A stretch of DNA of 18,934 nt, taken from NCBI GenBank assembly GCA_001412365.1, contig LKUE01000281.1:1-18934 (forward strand), written 5' to 3'. The translations under genes and the position numbers were made by a program. This DNA comes from Desulfuromonas sp. SDB. GTDB lineage: Bacteria; SDB-A. The notes under the pieces are model-generated. The model was given only the letters and a program-made list of their open reading frames with translations. It was not told where the DNA came from and searched no databases. Below, one piece after another: positions 8,014-16,149 of this stretch (the first letter of the stretch is position 1; each line of letters starts with the position of its first letter).

Positions 8014-8976
8014 TTAAGGGGTAAGCCCAATTTTAAGCATGGGTTTATAGCCGATAACAGTTAAAATATCCTGCAGATCCATAATAATCAAAAAGCTGGT
8101 GTTTTTTCTTAATTTTACCAAATCAGAGAGATCTTTGGGAGAATAAGCCAATACTTCCACCAGGCAGCTGTCGGTAATAATCATGTCCACATATTGCTGT
8201 TGATCAAAAATTTCTCCCATTTCCCGGCTTTGAGCTTCAATAATCAGGGGATATCTGTCCTCTATCAAAAGAGAAAGTTTATAGGTCAGTTCCAACGGAG
8301 CTTGCATATAAAAAACTGCCCAGGATTGAGCAAGCTGTGAATTAAGGTAATCACTAGCCGGATCTACATAGTACTTCCGTTTAAATGCGCTTCTTAAAAA
8401 AGGATCATAACTCCATTCTATTCCTGGAACAGTAAGGTTAGTAATGATAATGCCGTCAGCAGGATAATTTTGATTAACCTGATCAATTAATTGCTGGGCT
8501 AATTTTTCCAGTCCCGGGGCAAGTGGAGAAATAAAATATCCACTTAAATTTTGTTGTTGCAGGTCATCCAGGGTAAATTCAATCATTCGCTCACCTCTGT
8601 TATTGGCGGCAAACCACTGGGGATGACTGTAAAAAACATGATTTGCATATACCGGAGGCGAACTAGACTGCCATACCTTGCATAAGGACAACCGTAAATA
8701 AAATTTTAAATTTAAACGTTGGCAGTGATAGGAAATTTCTTCCAAAGGGTCAAAACTGAACCCGGAGGGCAATTGATCCGAAGGGTAGTTGGCTATTCCC
8801 TGTTCATATAAATCCACCACTATCCCTGTAAATCCAATATCTCTGGCTTGTTGCAGATATGCGGGGATTGAATCTATTTGGAAGTAAGAGGTAGGATATA
8901 AAACTAATACTTCTCCTTCCAGCCCGGTAAGTCCTACCACTAAACTTACAAAAACTATCAGATAAAACTTAATCAC
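8014..8976 (-). CDS. Secreted TIM-barrel, glycoside-hydrolase-like protein
   Basis: This 320-residue protein has an N-terminal hydrophobic signal (about residues 3-18). The segments 'ARDIGFTGIVVDLYEQG', 'YHCQRLNLKFYLRLSL', 'HPQWFAANNRGER', 'YFISPLAPGLEKLAQQLI' and 'YPADGIIITNL' follow the layout of GHL10-like (YngK/DUF187-type) putative glycosidases: strand-helix units, then the 'hPeW...g' and 'dGihlD'-like strands. The Asp normally found in the last motif reads 'DGIIITN' here, so catalytic activity is uncertain. The start is GTG overlapping the previous stop (GTGA), so translation is coupled to the TonB-like gene. It is the last gene of the nine-gene operon and acts in the periplasm or outside. 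Confidence 0.65.
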   Translation of the reverse strand: MIKFYLIVFVSLVVGLTGLEGEVLVLYPTSYFQIDSIPAYLQQARDIGFTGIVVDLYEQGIANYPSDQLPSGFSFDPLEEISYHCQRLNLKFYLRLSLCKVWQSSSPPVYANHVFYSHPQWFAANNRGERMIEFTLDDLQQQNLSGYFISPLAPGLEKLAQQLIDQVNQNYPADGIIITNLTVPGIEWSYDPFLRSAFKRKYYVDPASDYLNSQLAQSWAVFYMQAPLELTYKLSLLIEDRYPLIIEAQSREMGEIFDQQQYVDMIITDSCLVEVLAYSPKDLSDLVKLRKNTSFLIIMDLQDILTVIGYKPMLKIGLTP

Positions 8977-10805
8977 TGACTGTAGAAATTAAATGGTACA
9001 GTAAAGGTGAAAGATCCTCCTCCCGCTTCAATCGCGGGGAACTGCCAAGTACCGATTGCCGCCAGCAACTGCTGCTCTAATCTCGGTGATCCCAAAGTAC
9101 TGCTTACCATGGATACACCGGTTATTCCACCACTTTCCGAAATGGTCAATCTGACTACAATTTTCCCCTGAATATTTGGATTAACTTCCAATTCTTTTTC
9201 ATAGTAGTATTTCAATCTTCCCTGATAGCGGACAATAGTTCTCCTAACATCGGCAGGATCTCTGGCTCCTGAAACTGCTGCTTCTCCGGATACCCCTGCT
9301 AAACTGCCTCCGCTCACTCCGGCAGTTCTTTGATGCTGAAGATCACCACCCACTGCTGGTCCCGTGGATATTTCACCTCCCCCGGTTACCCCTACTGTTC
9401 CGGTTACTCCTCCTCCCAATCCCCCAGTTCCGCCTGCTGCAGAAGCTGCTCCTCCGGAAACTCCGGAAAGGGAAGCTCCTCCTGCCAGCAAGTCCTGAAC
9501 ACTGGCGTCCCCACCTCCTAATCCTAATCCCACTGGACCGGTAGATGGCCCTGATGTTCCCACACCTAAAACTCTTAATCCTCTGGACACTCGGTCGGTA
9601 TTACCTGTTCCTACTCCTCCTCCCGCTCCTGCTCCGGATCCTCCCCCGCTTCCTCCGCCTGATCCTCCATCCCCCGAACCTTCTCCGCTTCCCTGATCGG
9701 ATTGACCCTGCCCCAGACCCAGGGTGCCTCTTCTCAGAGCTTCAATATCCTCACTTACGCTGACATCAATGATCTCGCTTTCCTGCAGTCTTCTTAGAGT
9801 TTCTTCAGCGGTACTCAGGGTAATTCCCTGGGCTTGGGCTCTCATAGTTAAGGTGTACAGAATCCAGAAAAACCAAAGGAGAACAGTCATCACATTGAAT
9901 AACATGTGTACGGTTTTATCCTTGGAATGTTCCCCCACGGTCATCCCATCATGAGGACGGGAATTAAATCTCTGCCAGTTAAAAATTGCTGGTTTAGGCG
10001 CTTGCTCCGGTTCCGGCTCAATTTTCTTCTCCTCTACTACTGCCTGCCCTTCTTCCCGGACTCCCAGGCGAATGATCATATCTGTCTGAAATTTCAGTTC
10101 CGCCCGATCACCCTTGCGCAGAAGAAATTTAACTTTTGAACGTCCTTTAAAACTAGCTTGATCAATTTTTTTCTGAACTTTATCGGTCATCAATATACCG
10201 GTAAAACCGGGAACTACAGTTAATACATAACCGTTGCGGAGACCTTCAAATAAATTTAATTTCTGCAGATAGGAATCTAAAATTAAAGTTTCATTGGTAG
10301 TATTGCCCACAGAAAATGATTCTCCCTGGGAAATCATAAATTTTCTGATTTTTCCACTTTGGATTACCTCAACCCAACCTACCACTGCTTTTTTGGGTAA
10401 TCCCGGGGCAGCCCGATGATACTGGGCGGAAACTTTCTGAAATCCGAATCCAATAACTGTTTTCCCAATTTCAATCCTTCCCCGGTTGGTGATCTCCAGG
10501 GGGATGACCAACACCGGTCCCTCCCGGCTAACTTTAACTTGATCGGCTAAATCTTCAAAGCGGTAAGGTTTATTTTTTATTCTTACCCATCCTTTGAACA
10601 AGGCAGGAATTATGCATAATTCATAGCATTTATCATTCTCATTAAATCTAAATAGTAGGTGCTGTTCAGGAATATTTGATTGAAATTCAGGAATAACAAT
10701 ATCCATCCCCGCTCTGGTCCCAATTTCCACCTTGTTTTTATCGGCAATAAAATGCCACTTTTTGCCCTGCTGCTGGACTACAATGCCCAATTTGATATTA
10801 TTCAT
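8973..10805 (-). CDS. TonB-like energy transducer with AgmX/PglI-type C-terminal domain
   Basis: This 610-residue protein bridges the inner membrane and periplasm. Residues 7-122 and 143-249 are two copies of a beta-rich, FHA-like module ('EIGTRAGMDIVIPE...HLLFRF' and 'SVGNTTNETLIL...LNLFEG'), predicted cytoplasmic. One membrane helix lies at about 302-321. A Gly/Ser-rich flexible linker (361-510) spans the periplasm. Residues 518-607 ('DVRRTIVRYQGRLKYYYEKEL', 'GKIVVRLTISESGGI', 'VSSTLGSP', 'TWQFPA') match the TonB-like domain of AgmX/PglI gliding proteins. The ATG at 10805 is chosen because AAGGGGG precedes it; the frame stays open upstream to an ATG at 10940, but that start would run into the exbD gene. 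It probably transmits ExbBD-driven force to the TPR and outer-membrane proteins, as GltG and GltJ do in Myxococcus. Confidence 0.85.
   Translation of the reverse strand: MNNIKLGIVVQQQGKKWHFIADKNKVEIGTRAGMDIVIPEFQSNIPEQHLLFRFNENDKCYELCIIPALFKGWVRIKNKPYRFEDLADQVKVSREGPVLVIPLEITNRGRIEIGKTVIGFGFQKVSAQYHRAAPGLPKKAVVGWVEVIQSGKIRKFMISQGESFSVGNTTNETLILDSYLQKLNLFEGLRNGYVLTVVPGFTGILMTDKVQKKIDQASFKGRSKVKFLLRKGDRAELKFQTDMIIRLGVREEGQAVVEEKKIEPEPEQAPKPAIFNWQRFNSRPHDGMTVGEHSKDKTVHMLFNVMTVLLWFFWILYTLTMRAQAQGITLSTAEETLRRLQESEIIDVSVSEDIEALRRGTLGLGQGQSDQGSGEGSGDGGSGGGSGGGSGAGAGGGVGTGNTDRVSRGLRVLGVGTSGPSTGPVGLGLGGGDASVQDLLAGGASLSGVSGGAASAAGGTGGLGGGVTGTVGVTGGGEISTGPAVGGDLQHQRTAGVSGGSLAGVSGEAAVSGARDPADVRRTIVRYQGRLKYYYEKELEVNPNIQGKIVVRLTISESGGITGVSMVSSTLGSPRLEQQLLAAIGTWQFPAIEAGGGSFTFTVPFNFYSQ
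9276..9725 (-). repeat. Low-complexity DNA coding the Gly/Ser-rich periplasmic linker
   Basis: About 450 bp inside the TonB-like gene code for a Gly/Ser/Ala/Val/Thr-rich segment with short GSGGGSGGG and GVSGG-type repeats. On the plus strand the DNA is pyrimidine-rich, with recurring CCTCC and CCGCC runs. This is richer in G+C than the flanking genes because of the Gly codons. Such a tract is prone to length changes by slippage. In the protein it should be an extended spacer reaching across the periplasm. Confidence 0.8.
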
Positions 10806-10846
10806 AATTCCCCCTTGATAAACTTTATAATTAAGATTGATTATTG

Positions 10847-11440
10847 CTAATATGAAGGCGCTAAAACCATTACTGAAACCTTTTTGTAACCAGCCATAGT
10901 ACAGGTATTGACGATTTGAGTTATTAAATTGTAGCTGCACAAACTGTCCGCCTGGATAATAATCCGAACTGAATCCGGATCTATCTGATTTATTTCTGCT
11001 GTTTGAACTGCGATTTCATAAGTCTCCCTCAATTTTTCCAGCAAATCAGGGATCATGGTGTCATTTTTTGCCGGCATCATCTGAGGATCTTCAATTATTG
11101 AGGATTGATCCAGGGTTATGGAATAATTGTTGGCGGTGATGACATTAACTCCTCCTTGAGGTTGCATTTCTCCTTCTTCACTAGCCACCAGGGGCAAACT
11201 GATATCCTCAGGAGGAGGGCTCTGATTAGGATCTGTAGAGTAGTTAAGCAATAAAAACACCAGAATAATTGTAAACATATCTATAAGAGAGGTAAGCTGC
11301 AATACCGGGGCTTCTCTTTTCTGATGAGGTCCCTTTCCCTGATTATTCACTTTAAGTGAAGATATGGAGCTTCTGAACATCATCTTCTTTTTGGAGGGAG
11401 GTTTGGGAAACCATTTAAATTCTTGCTTTTTTTCTTCCAT
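10847..11440 (-). CDS. ExbD/TolR-family proton-channel subunit (canonical Asp)
   Basis: This 197-residue inner-membrane protein has a basic cytoplasmic N-terminus of about 45 residues, one membrane helix at about 47-67 and a periplasmic domain ending 'VRIIIQADSLCSYNLI...AGYKKVSVMV', the typical ExbD/TolR fold. The key proton-binding Asp is present at position 54 in 'LTSLIDMFTIILVFLL'. It should pair with the ExbB-like protein two genes upstream to turn proton flow into movement of the TonB-like protein encoded next. AGAAGAGG upstream of the ATG serves as Shine-Dalgarno. The cytoplasmic N-terminal extension is longer than in ExbD of E. coli. Confidence 0.88.
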   Translation of the reverse strand: MEEKKQEFKWFPKPPSKKKMMFRSSISSLKVNNQGKGPHQKREAPVLQLTSLIDMFTIILVFLLLNYSTDPNQSPPPEDISLPLVASEEGEMQPQGGVNVITANNYSITLDQSSIIEDPQMMPAKNDTMIPDLLEKLRETYEIAVQTAEINQIDPDSVRIIIQADSLCSYNLITQIVNTCTMAGYKKVSVMVLAPSY

Positions 11441-11455
11441 ATTAAACCTCTTCTA

Positions 11456-12130
11456 TTACATTCCTCCCGGCCACCAGGGAGGCGGCTGGAGGTAATTATT
11501 TAAAAATCCGTTTCTCCGGGCAATCCTCATAAATTTAACCAGATCGTTTAAGGTGACTCCTTCTCCGCTAATCTGATCACCAATGCTGTCTACTGAAACC
11601 AGAACAAAAATATTCATTCTACTTACAATGCTGTCCAGAATTTGCTGATCTGGATTTTCAGCAATCACCCTTTTGATTTCTCTCCAATTACTCATCAGCA
11701 TTTCATCAGGTACAGTATCCAGAAATGACCTTACCTCTTCTGTAGCTAAATTATGAAGTGACTCCATCTTACCTGCTAATTGAGTGTCAATCTGATCCCA
11801 ACTGTTAAATAATTGAGTTTTAGGAATCAATGTATCCACTACAATTGATTCCCCCTGAATATGTTGATATCTGGAAAATTCGCAAACCATCCGATCATCG
11901 GATGTTTTAGCCATCACTATGGTCATAAAATAAGGAGGTGGAGACAGCAACTGTTCCCCTTCTACCGCACCCATTCCGGCTAATTCAAGATTTAATATTG
12001 CAGTTTGAACAATTTGAAAGCTGGTTAACAGAGCAGGAATTAAGATCATGAATAAATTTAAAATCGGAGTAACATTTACTCCCAGCTGACGAGATGATTT
12101 ACGGCCTGCTTTGGAAACTGCAAAAGACAT
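11456..12130 (-). CDS. ExbD/TolR-like protein with Asp replaced by Asn
   Basis: This 224-residue protein has the ExbD layout: a short basic N-terminus, one membrane helix (about 21-43) and a long periplasmic part with a Pro/Trp-rich end (PPPWWPGGM). The helix starts 'VNVTPILNLFMILI', which aligns with the family's 'TPLIDVVFLLL', but the proton-carrying Asp is Asn25 (codon AAT at 12056-12058). It therefore probably cannot carry protons itself and may be a structural partner of the Asp-bearing ExbD gene downstream, much as AglR and AglS are paired in Myxococcus. The gene begins 3 nt after the ExbB-like gene. Assignment rests on topology, position and the helix motif; the periplasmic domain is divergent. 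Confidence 0.75.
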   Translation of the reverse strand: MSFAVSKAGRKSSRQLGVNVTPILNLFMILIPALLTSFQIVQTAILNLELAGMGAVEGEQLLSPPPYFMTIVMAKTSDDRMVCEFSRYQHIQGESIVVDTLIPKTQLFNSWDQIDTQLAGKMESLHNLATEEVRSFLDTVPDEMLMSNWREIKRVIAENPDQQILDSIVSRMNIFVLVSVDSIGDQISGEGVTLNDLVKFMRIARRNGFLNNYLQPPPWWPGGM

Positions 12131-12133
12131 GAT

Positions 12134-12757
12134 TTATCCTTTCTTTATGTCTTGAAGCATGTTCATAATTTTTACTGCATATTCATCAATATCATCAACT
12201 ATTCCGTCTGCTTTTGCCTGGAGAAAGGCATGAAACAACATCACCGGAATAGCTACAGATAAGCCGAAAAAAGTAGTATTCAAGGCTACTGAAATACCTT
12301 TAATTAATTCCATTGTCCTGGTGGAAGCACTGGCGGTTAGCAAAGCGGCAAATGACTTCAACAAACCGGCAATGGTCCCCAGCAATCCCAACAAAGTTGC
12401 CACCTGAGAAAGTACCGGGAGGTAATTTAAACGTTGGTTAATGCGGGGAATTTCAGCTAGTCCTACCTCGTCCACTGCATTTTGCATTTCTCTGATGTCA
12501 TCTTTGTAATTTCTCAAACCTGCACCAATTATTTTTGACAGAGGTTTTCCAATTGAATCGCAATATCTTATAGCGCCGTTATAGTCTCCTTCTCTTAACT
12601 TTTTAGTTATAGTTCTCAGAAAGCTTTCCGGATTCATACTGGATTTAAATAAAAAGAAAAATCTTTCTCCAATCAGTGCTAAAGATACAAGAGCAGTCAA
12701 TGATATAAAATGCATGGCCCATCCACCACTTTTGTAAAACTGGATGAAACTCGCCAC
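12134..12757 (-). CDS. MotA/TolQ/ExbB-family proton channel protein
   Basis: This 207-residue inner-membrane protein has three membrane helices, at about 14-36, 112-138 and 155-180. The family core 'LPVLSQVATLLGLLGTIAGLLKSF' and 'ISVALNTTFFGLSVAIP' is intact, with the conserved pore threonines at about 128 and 161-162. It forms the pentameric channel around the ExbD helices and supplies proton-motive energy to the TonB-like protein. AglQ is the counterpart in the Myxococcus gliding motor. The start is GTG, fixed by a strong AAGGAGG (12764-12770) 6 nt upstream. Spacing to the next gene is 3 nt. Confidence 0.95.
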   Translation of the reverse strand: MASFIQFYKSGGWAMHFISLTALVSLALIGERFFFLFKSSMNPESFLRTITKKLREGDYNGAIRYCDSIGKPLSKIIGAGLRNYKDDIREMQNAVDEVGLAEIPRINQRLNYLPVLSQVATLLGLLGTIAGLLKSFAALLTASASTRTMELIKGISVALNTTFFGLSVAIPVMLFHAFLQAKADGIVDDIDEYAVKIMNMLQDIKKG

Positions 12758-12778
12758 GTTTAACCTCCTTTACTTAGA

Positions 12779-13210
12779 TTACTTTCCAGATAGGTATAAT
12801 ATTCCAGAAATTAACAACAATACTCCTCCCGAGCTCAATACAACCACTCCGCTTTTTTCATTCTGATAAATCAGATAACCGCCTACCGCAGAAGTAGCTC
12901 CGCCTAACAGAGCAGTGGTTTTAGAATAAGGGTGATAAACCCGGTTGACTCCTAATCTTCCTAAATCCCCTCTAGTAATGAAAACTTGATCTAATATTTC
13001 ATCTGAAAAACTTCTGGATATGATAAAGCTCGAAAAATCAATACGAGCTGTTGCCGCAATGTTAATTACTAAAGGTTCTCTGGCTGTACCCATAATTTCA
13101 ATTTCTTCAATTTGCAAAACATTTCCCGAGGGATCTTGCAAATCCTGTGCATGCAAAGATGCAGTTAGTGATACCCATAACAATATATACATAAATAATT
13201 TAATATTCAT
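12779..13210 (-). CDS. Small secreted protein with hydrophobic C-terminal segments
   Basis: I do not recognise this 143-residue protein. It has a clear signal peptide with a likely cut after 'SLHA' (about residue 21). A beta-prone middle region contains 'ITRGDLGRLGVNRVYHPYSKT', and two Gly/Leu/Val-rich hydrophobic stretches fill about residues 97-142. Those stretches could be membrane hairpins or strands in the outer membrane. An ATG one codon earlier (13213) is possible, but AGGGGG (13215-13220) is only 1 nt from it and 4 nt from the chosen ATG. It lies between the large TPR gene and the ExbB-like gene, so it is probably a part of the same machine. Confidence 0.7.
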   Translation of the reverse strand: MNIKLFMYILLWVSLTASLHAQDLQDPSGNVLQIEEIEIMGTAREPLVINIAATARIDFSSFIISRSFSDEILDQVFITRGDLGRLGVNRVYHPYSKTTALLGGATSAVGGYLIYQNEKSGVVVLSSGGVLLLISGILYLSGK

Positions 13211-13218
13211 CATTCCCC

Positions 13219-16149
13219 CTATGGATTATCCATGGTTTCCGTACTATCCAAAGGTACTTCAGTGGAGTCTGAAACCAGAGTGGAATCAGTTTGGACCGGT
13301 GTGGTATCCATTATAACTTCCTCCGGAAATAAATCTGGTCTGAATATTTTTAAATTTTCAATAGCTTCCAGTGTCTTCCGATACCAGGAGCTGCCGGTTA
13401 AATCATTTTCTTCAGCATTACGAACGGCTGCCTGGTAAAATTGTGCAGCCACCTCTTCATAAGGCAAAGCCTGCATCTCCAGTTCTTCCTGAAAAAATAT
13501 TTGTTCTTCTTCGGACCAGCTGGGGTCATATTCAGCTTCTCTAAATGCCCTGGCGTAATCTTCATTGCACTGCCCCAGTAAATAAAGAGCTCCGATGGTC
13601 ACCTCTCCTGATTTTAATCCGGCAATCTTAGTCAAATAGCCGGCAATTTCCTTCATTTCCGCATCATAGGGGGGGAAAGAAGAATTAATCGGCCAGTTGA
13701 GAATAGTACCCTTGACATTTTTGAAATTCCAGTCGGCAACCTTCAACATATCTTCATCAATGTCCCCCGGAGAAATACCAGCTGCTTGACCTCCAGAAAA
13801 ATAATCTTGTAAAATTTGTTCCCGGGCATTCATCGCATCCGCATGCAGTCCTAAACTGTCCAGAGCAGCAGCTAATCTATGGAGAGCTTCATAATGGGCT
13901 GCTTCGGAAAATGAAGTATTATTAGCCACTATTTCAAAAGATTGACGGGCTTGCAGATAATCTCCTGCCCCTAGATAAGCTCGTCCTGACCAAAGATATG
14001 CTTCCCTGCCTTCCCTGGTTTCCGGATATCGTGCAGTTATATCTTCAAGCGCCACTGCTGCTTCTCTCCACAGTTGAGGGGAGGGATTACCTTCTTGCTG
14101 AGCTTGCTCCGCCAAGGTCAAGGAGATGTTGGCAATATTCAGATAGGCAGAATAAACCAGACTGTCCTCCTGATAGTCGTAGTGACTGACAAACTGTCTG
14201 AATATTTCTAAAGCTCTCCGCTCTTCTCCCGCATTATTGAAAATCACCCCTGCATTGAACAATGCTTTCTTACCTTCTTCCCTATCCCCATAATTATGAA
14301 AAACTTCGATATATGAAACTGCTTTTAATGTATCATCATCAGACTGGTCGGAAGCTGATTCAAATGCAATTAACGCTGCCTGTTTAGTTAAACTTGTGTC
14401 TCCTCCCACTTCGGCAGCCCGGTTAAACCACAGTTCCGCCTCGGCTAAATTTCCCAACTGGTAATTACACTGAGCAATCATTACTGCCGCTGAAGGCACT
14501 GCGGGAGATATTGAAAATCTGTCAATAACCTGACGATACCAGGTTTCTGCTTGTGAGTACTGTCCTGATTCATACAAAACTTTACCCGTAGCCATGCACA
14601 CTCCTACTGGTTCGGAAAGTGAATCCCCCGGGTATTCATCCCAAATTTCAATATACCTGGAAGCTGCATTCACAATACTGTCAATGCGTTCAGTATTAGT
14701 TGTATCTAAGCCATGCCAGGAATTATAGGAAGTTACCGCTTCATAAGCAGCAGCCAGCTTTAAGGTGTCATTAGAAGGGTCAACAGCAACCTGGGTGTAC
14801 TGGTATCCTGCGGACTGGTAATTTTGCAGCTCATACAAAGCTTCAGCCAGGGCAAATCGAATCCCATAGGATTCAGGATCATCAGGATATTTTTCTAAAA
14901 AATTCTGATATCTGTCCGCAGTAGTCCTCCATTCCTCCGGAGTGCCTTGTTGTAATGCTCTGCTGTGATGAACTCCTGCAGTGAACAGCATTGCTTCCCG
15001 GATTAATGAATCAGTTGCCCTGGATTGTTCAGAAACCCCGGCACTGTCTCCCATCGCTAATTCTTCCCATCCCGATCCGTATGATTCAACCAGTCTATCC
15101 ATAGAAGCTTCCGCCATCTCCACATCCCCCACTTCTGCATACAGAGCAGCCATATCCCTTAAAATAAAGGGCGCTTGGGAATGATTGGGATACATATTTA
15201 GAAAGGTCTGATAGGTAGTGATGGCATTGGCGTAATCAATTTTATCTTTATAAGTCTCCGCCAGCTGAATTAACAATTCGGGTCCCTGGGGCAATTCTCC
15301 AATTTGATTTAATACTATCTGCATACGCATAGGACCATTGTCAAACTCGGAAAAATTAAATCCCAGATACATCATCGCCTCGTCCGCCAGTTGAGTACCT
15401 CCTTCCTGCTGAGCCAACTCCAGTAAGTAAAGAAAATAGGTGGTGGAGGCAATTAAACTGTCTTCTCCGGCTAAACGGTTCAGCCAGCCAATCATATAAA
15501 TTGCTTTATCGTAGTTGGGATCAGTGGGGTAATCCATAACCCGGTTGAAATAATCCAAAGCCAAATCAACCTTACCCAGCCCCTCATGACGGAAATTGAA
15601 ATAATACAATCCCAGTCTGAAACAGGAGGCGGGAACCCGGTCACTTTGAGGGAATCTTTCTACCAGCAGCCGGTATAAAATGCTTGCGGAATCTACACTG
15701 CCTTCCTCTTCCAGCACTGAAGCTAAAATGTAATAGGCATCAGCTGCAGCGAAAGTGTCCAATCCTTCGTATTCCGTTATCACCCTCAAGTACATCTGCT
15801 TTGCTTTGGAATAATCAGCAATAGGTTCCTGTCCAGGAATCATTCCCGCATCTTCCCACTGGTGCATGGCAATTTCAAACTGGTTTTTAGCCTGGACCCG
15901 GTAAAGTTCACCTAACCTCAATGCAGCATCTGCCCCAAAAGGATTGAAAGTATAAGTGTTCAGCAAATTTTCAAGGTAATTTATGGAAGAATTCACATAT
16001 TCTTCCTGTAATTCTTCTAACTGTGCTTCTTCACTCTCTAAAACCATCAATTCTTTCTCCGGACTCATCTCCCTTCTAAAACTGCAATTTGCCTGGATTA
16101 AACTAACCAGCAAACCAAATAATATTAATATGAAAAAATCTCTTTTCAA
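13219..16149 (-). CDS. Large secreted TPR-repeat protein
   Basis: This 976-residue protein has an N-terminal signal (residues 4-20) and Cys22. The context 'QANC' is not a good lipobox, so lipidation is doubtful. Most of the length is tandem TPR-like helical pairs, for example 'ADAYYILASVLEEEGSVDSASILYRLLVERFPQS' type units spaced through about 60-900. The composition is acidic. The C-terminal tail (about 945-976) is Ser/Thr/Asp/Pro rich and probably disordered. It should be a periplasmic scaffold joining outer-membrane and inner-membrane parts, like the large TPR proteins of the Glt system. The start is TTG, directly after the previous stop codon, with AGGA 8 nt upstream. A later ATG would lose the signal peptide. 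Confidence 0.85.
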   Translation of the reverse strand: MKRDFFILILFGLLVSLIQANCSFRREMSPEKELMVLESEEAQLEELQEEYVNSSINYLENLLNTYTFNPFGADAALRLGELYRVQAKNQFEIAMHQWEDAGMIPGQEPIADYSKAKQMYLRVITEYEGLDTFAAADAYYILASVLEEEGSVDSASILYRLLVERFPQSDRVPASCFRLGLYYFNFRHEGLGKVDLALDYFNRVMDYPTDPNYDKAIYMIGWLNRLAGEDSLIASTTYFLYLLELAQQEGGTQLADEAMMYLGFNFSEFDNGPMRMQIVLNQIGELPQGPELLIQLAETYKDKIDYANAITTYQTFLNMYPNHSQAPFILRDMAALYAEVGDVEMAEASMDRLVESYGSGWEELAMGDSAGVSEQSRATDSLIREAMLFTAGVHHSRALQQGTPEEWRTTADRYQNFLEKYPDDPESYGIRFALAEALYELQNYQSAGYQYTQVAVDPSNDTLKLAAAYEAVTSYNSWHGLDTTNTERIDSIVNAASRYIEIWDEYPGDSLSEPVGVCMATGKVLYESGQYSQAETWYRQVIDRFSISPAVPSAAVMIAQCNYQLGNLAEAELWFNRAAEVGGDTSLTKQAALIAFESASDQSDDDTLKAVSYIEVFHNYGDREEGKKALFNAGVIFNNAGEERRALEIFRQFVSHYDYQEDSLVYSAYLNIANISLTLAEQAQQEGNPSPQLWREAAVALEDITARYPETREGREAYLWSGRAYLGAGDYLQARQSFEIVANNTSFSEAAHYEALHRLAAALDSLGLHADAMNAREQILQDYFSGGQAAGISPGDIDEDMLKVADWNFKNVKGTILNWPINSSFPPYDAEMKEIAGYLTKIAGLKSGEVTIGALYLLGQCNEDYARAFREAEYDPSWSEEEQIFFQEELEMQALPYEEVAAQFYQAAVRNAEENDLTGSSWYRKTLEAIENLKIFRPDLFPEEVIMDTTPVQTDSTLVSDSTEVPLDSTETMDNP

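Noticed and set aside
8005-8023. Bidirectional intrinsic terminator between the convergent operons
   Set aside because: The stem has only 6 pairs with a bulge and no T tract follows on either strand.
9590-9720. Short pyrimidine-rich repeats that might suggest a satellite or a CRISPR-like array
   Set aside because: They are irregular, in frame, and fully explained by Gly/Ser codons of the linker; there are no unique spacers.
9330-10139. Plus-strand open frames opposite the TonB-like gene
   Set aside because: They arise from the complement of Gly/Ser codons and give Ser/Pro/Leu-rich nonsense products without ribosome sites.
10806-10940. N-terminal extension of the TonB-like protein to an ATG at 10940
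   Set aside because: It would overlap the exbD gene by about 94 nt, adds a hydrophobic stretch unlike the family, and lacks the strong AAGGGGG that precedes the ATG at 10805.
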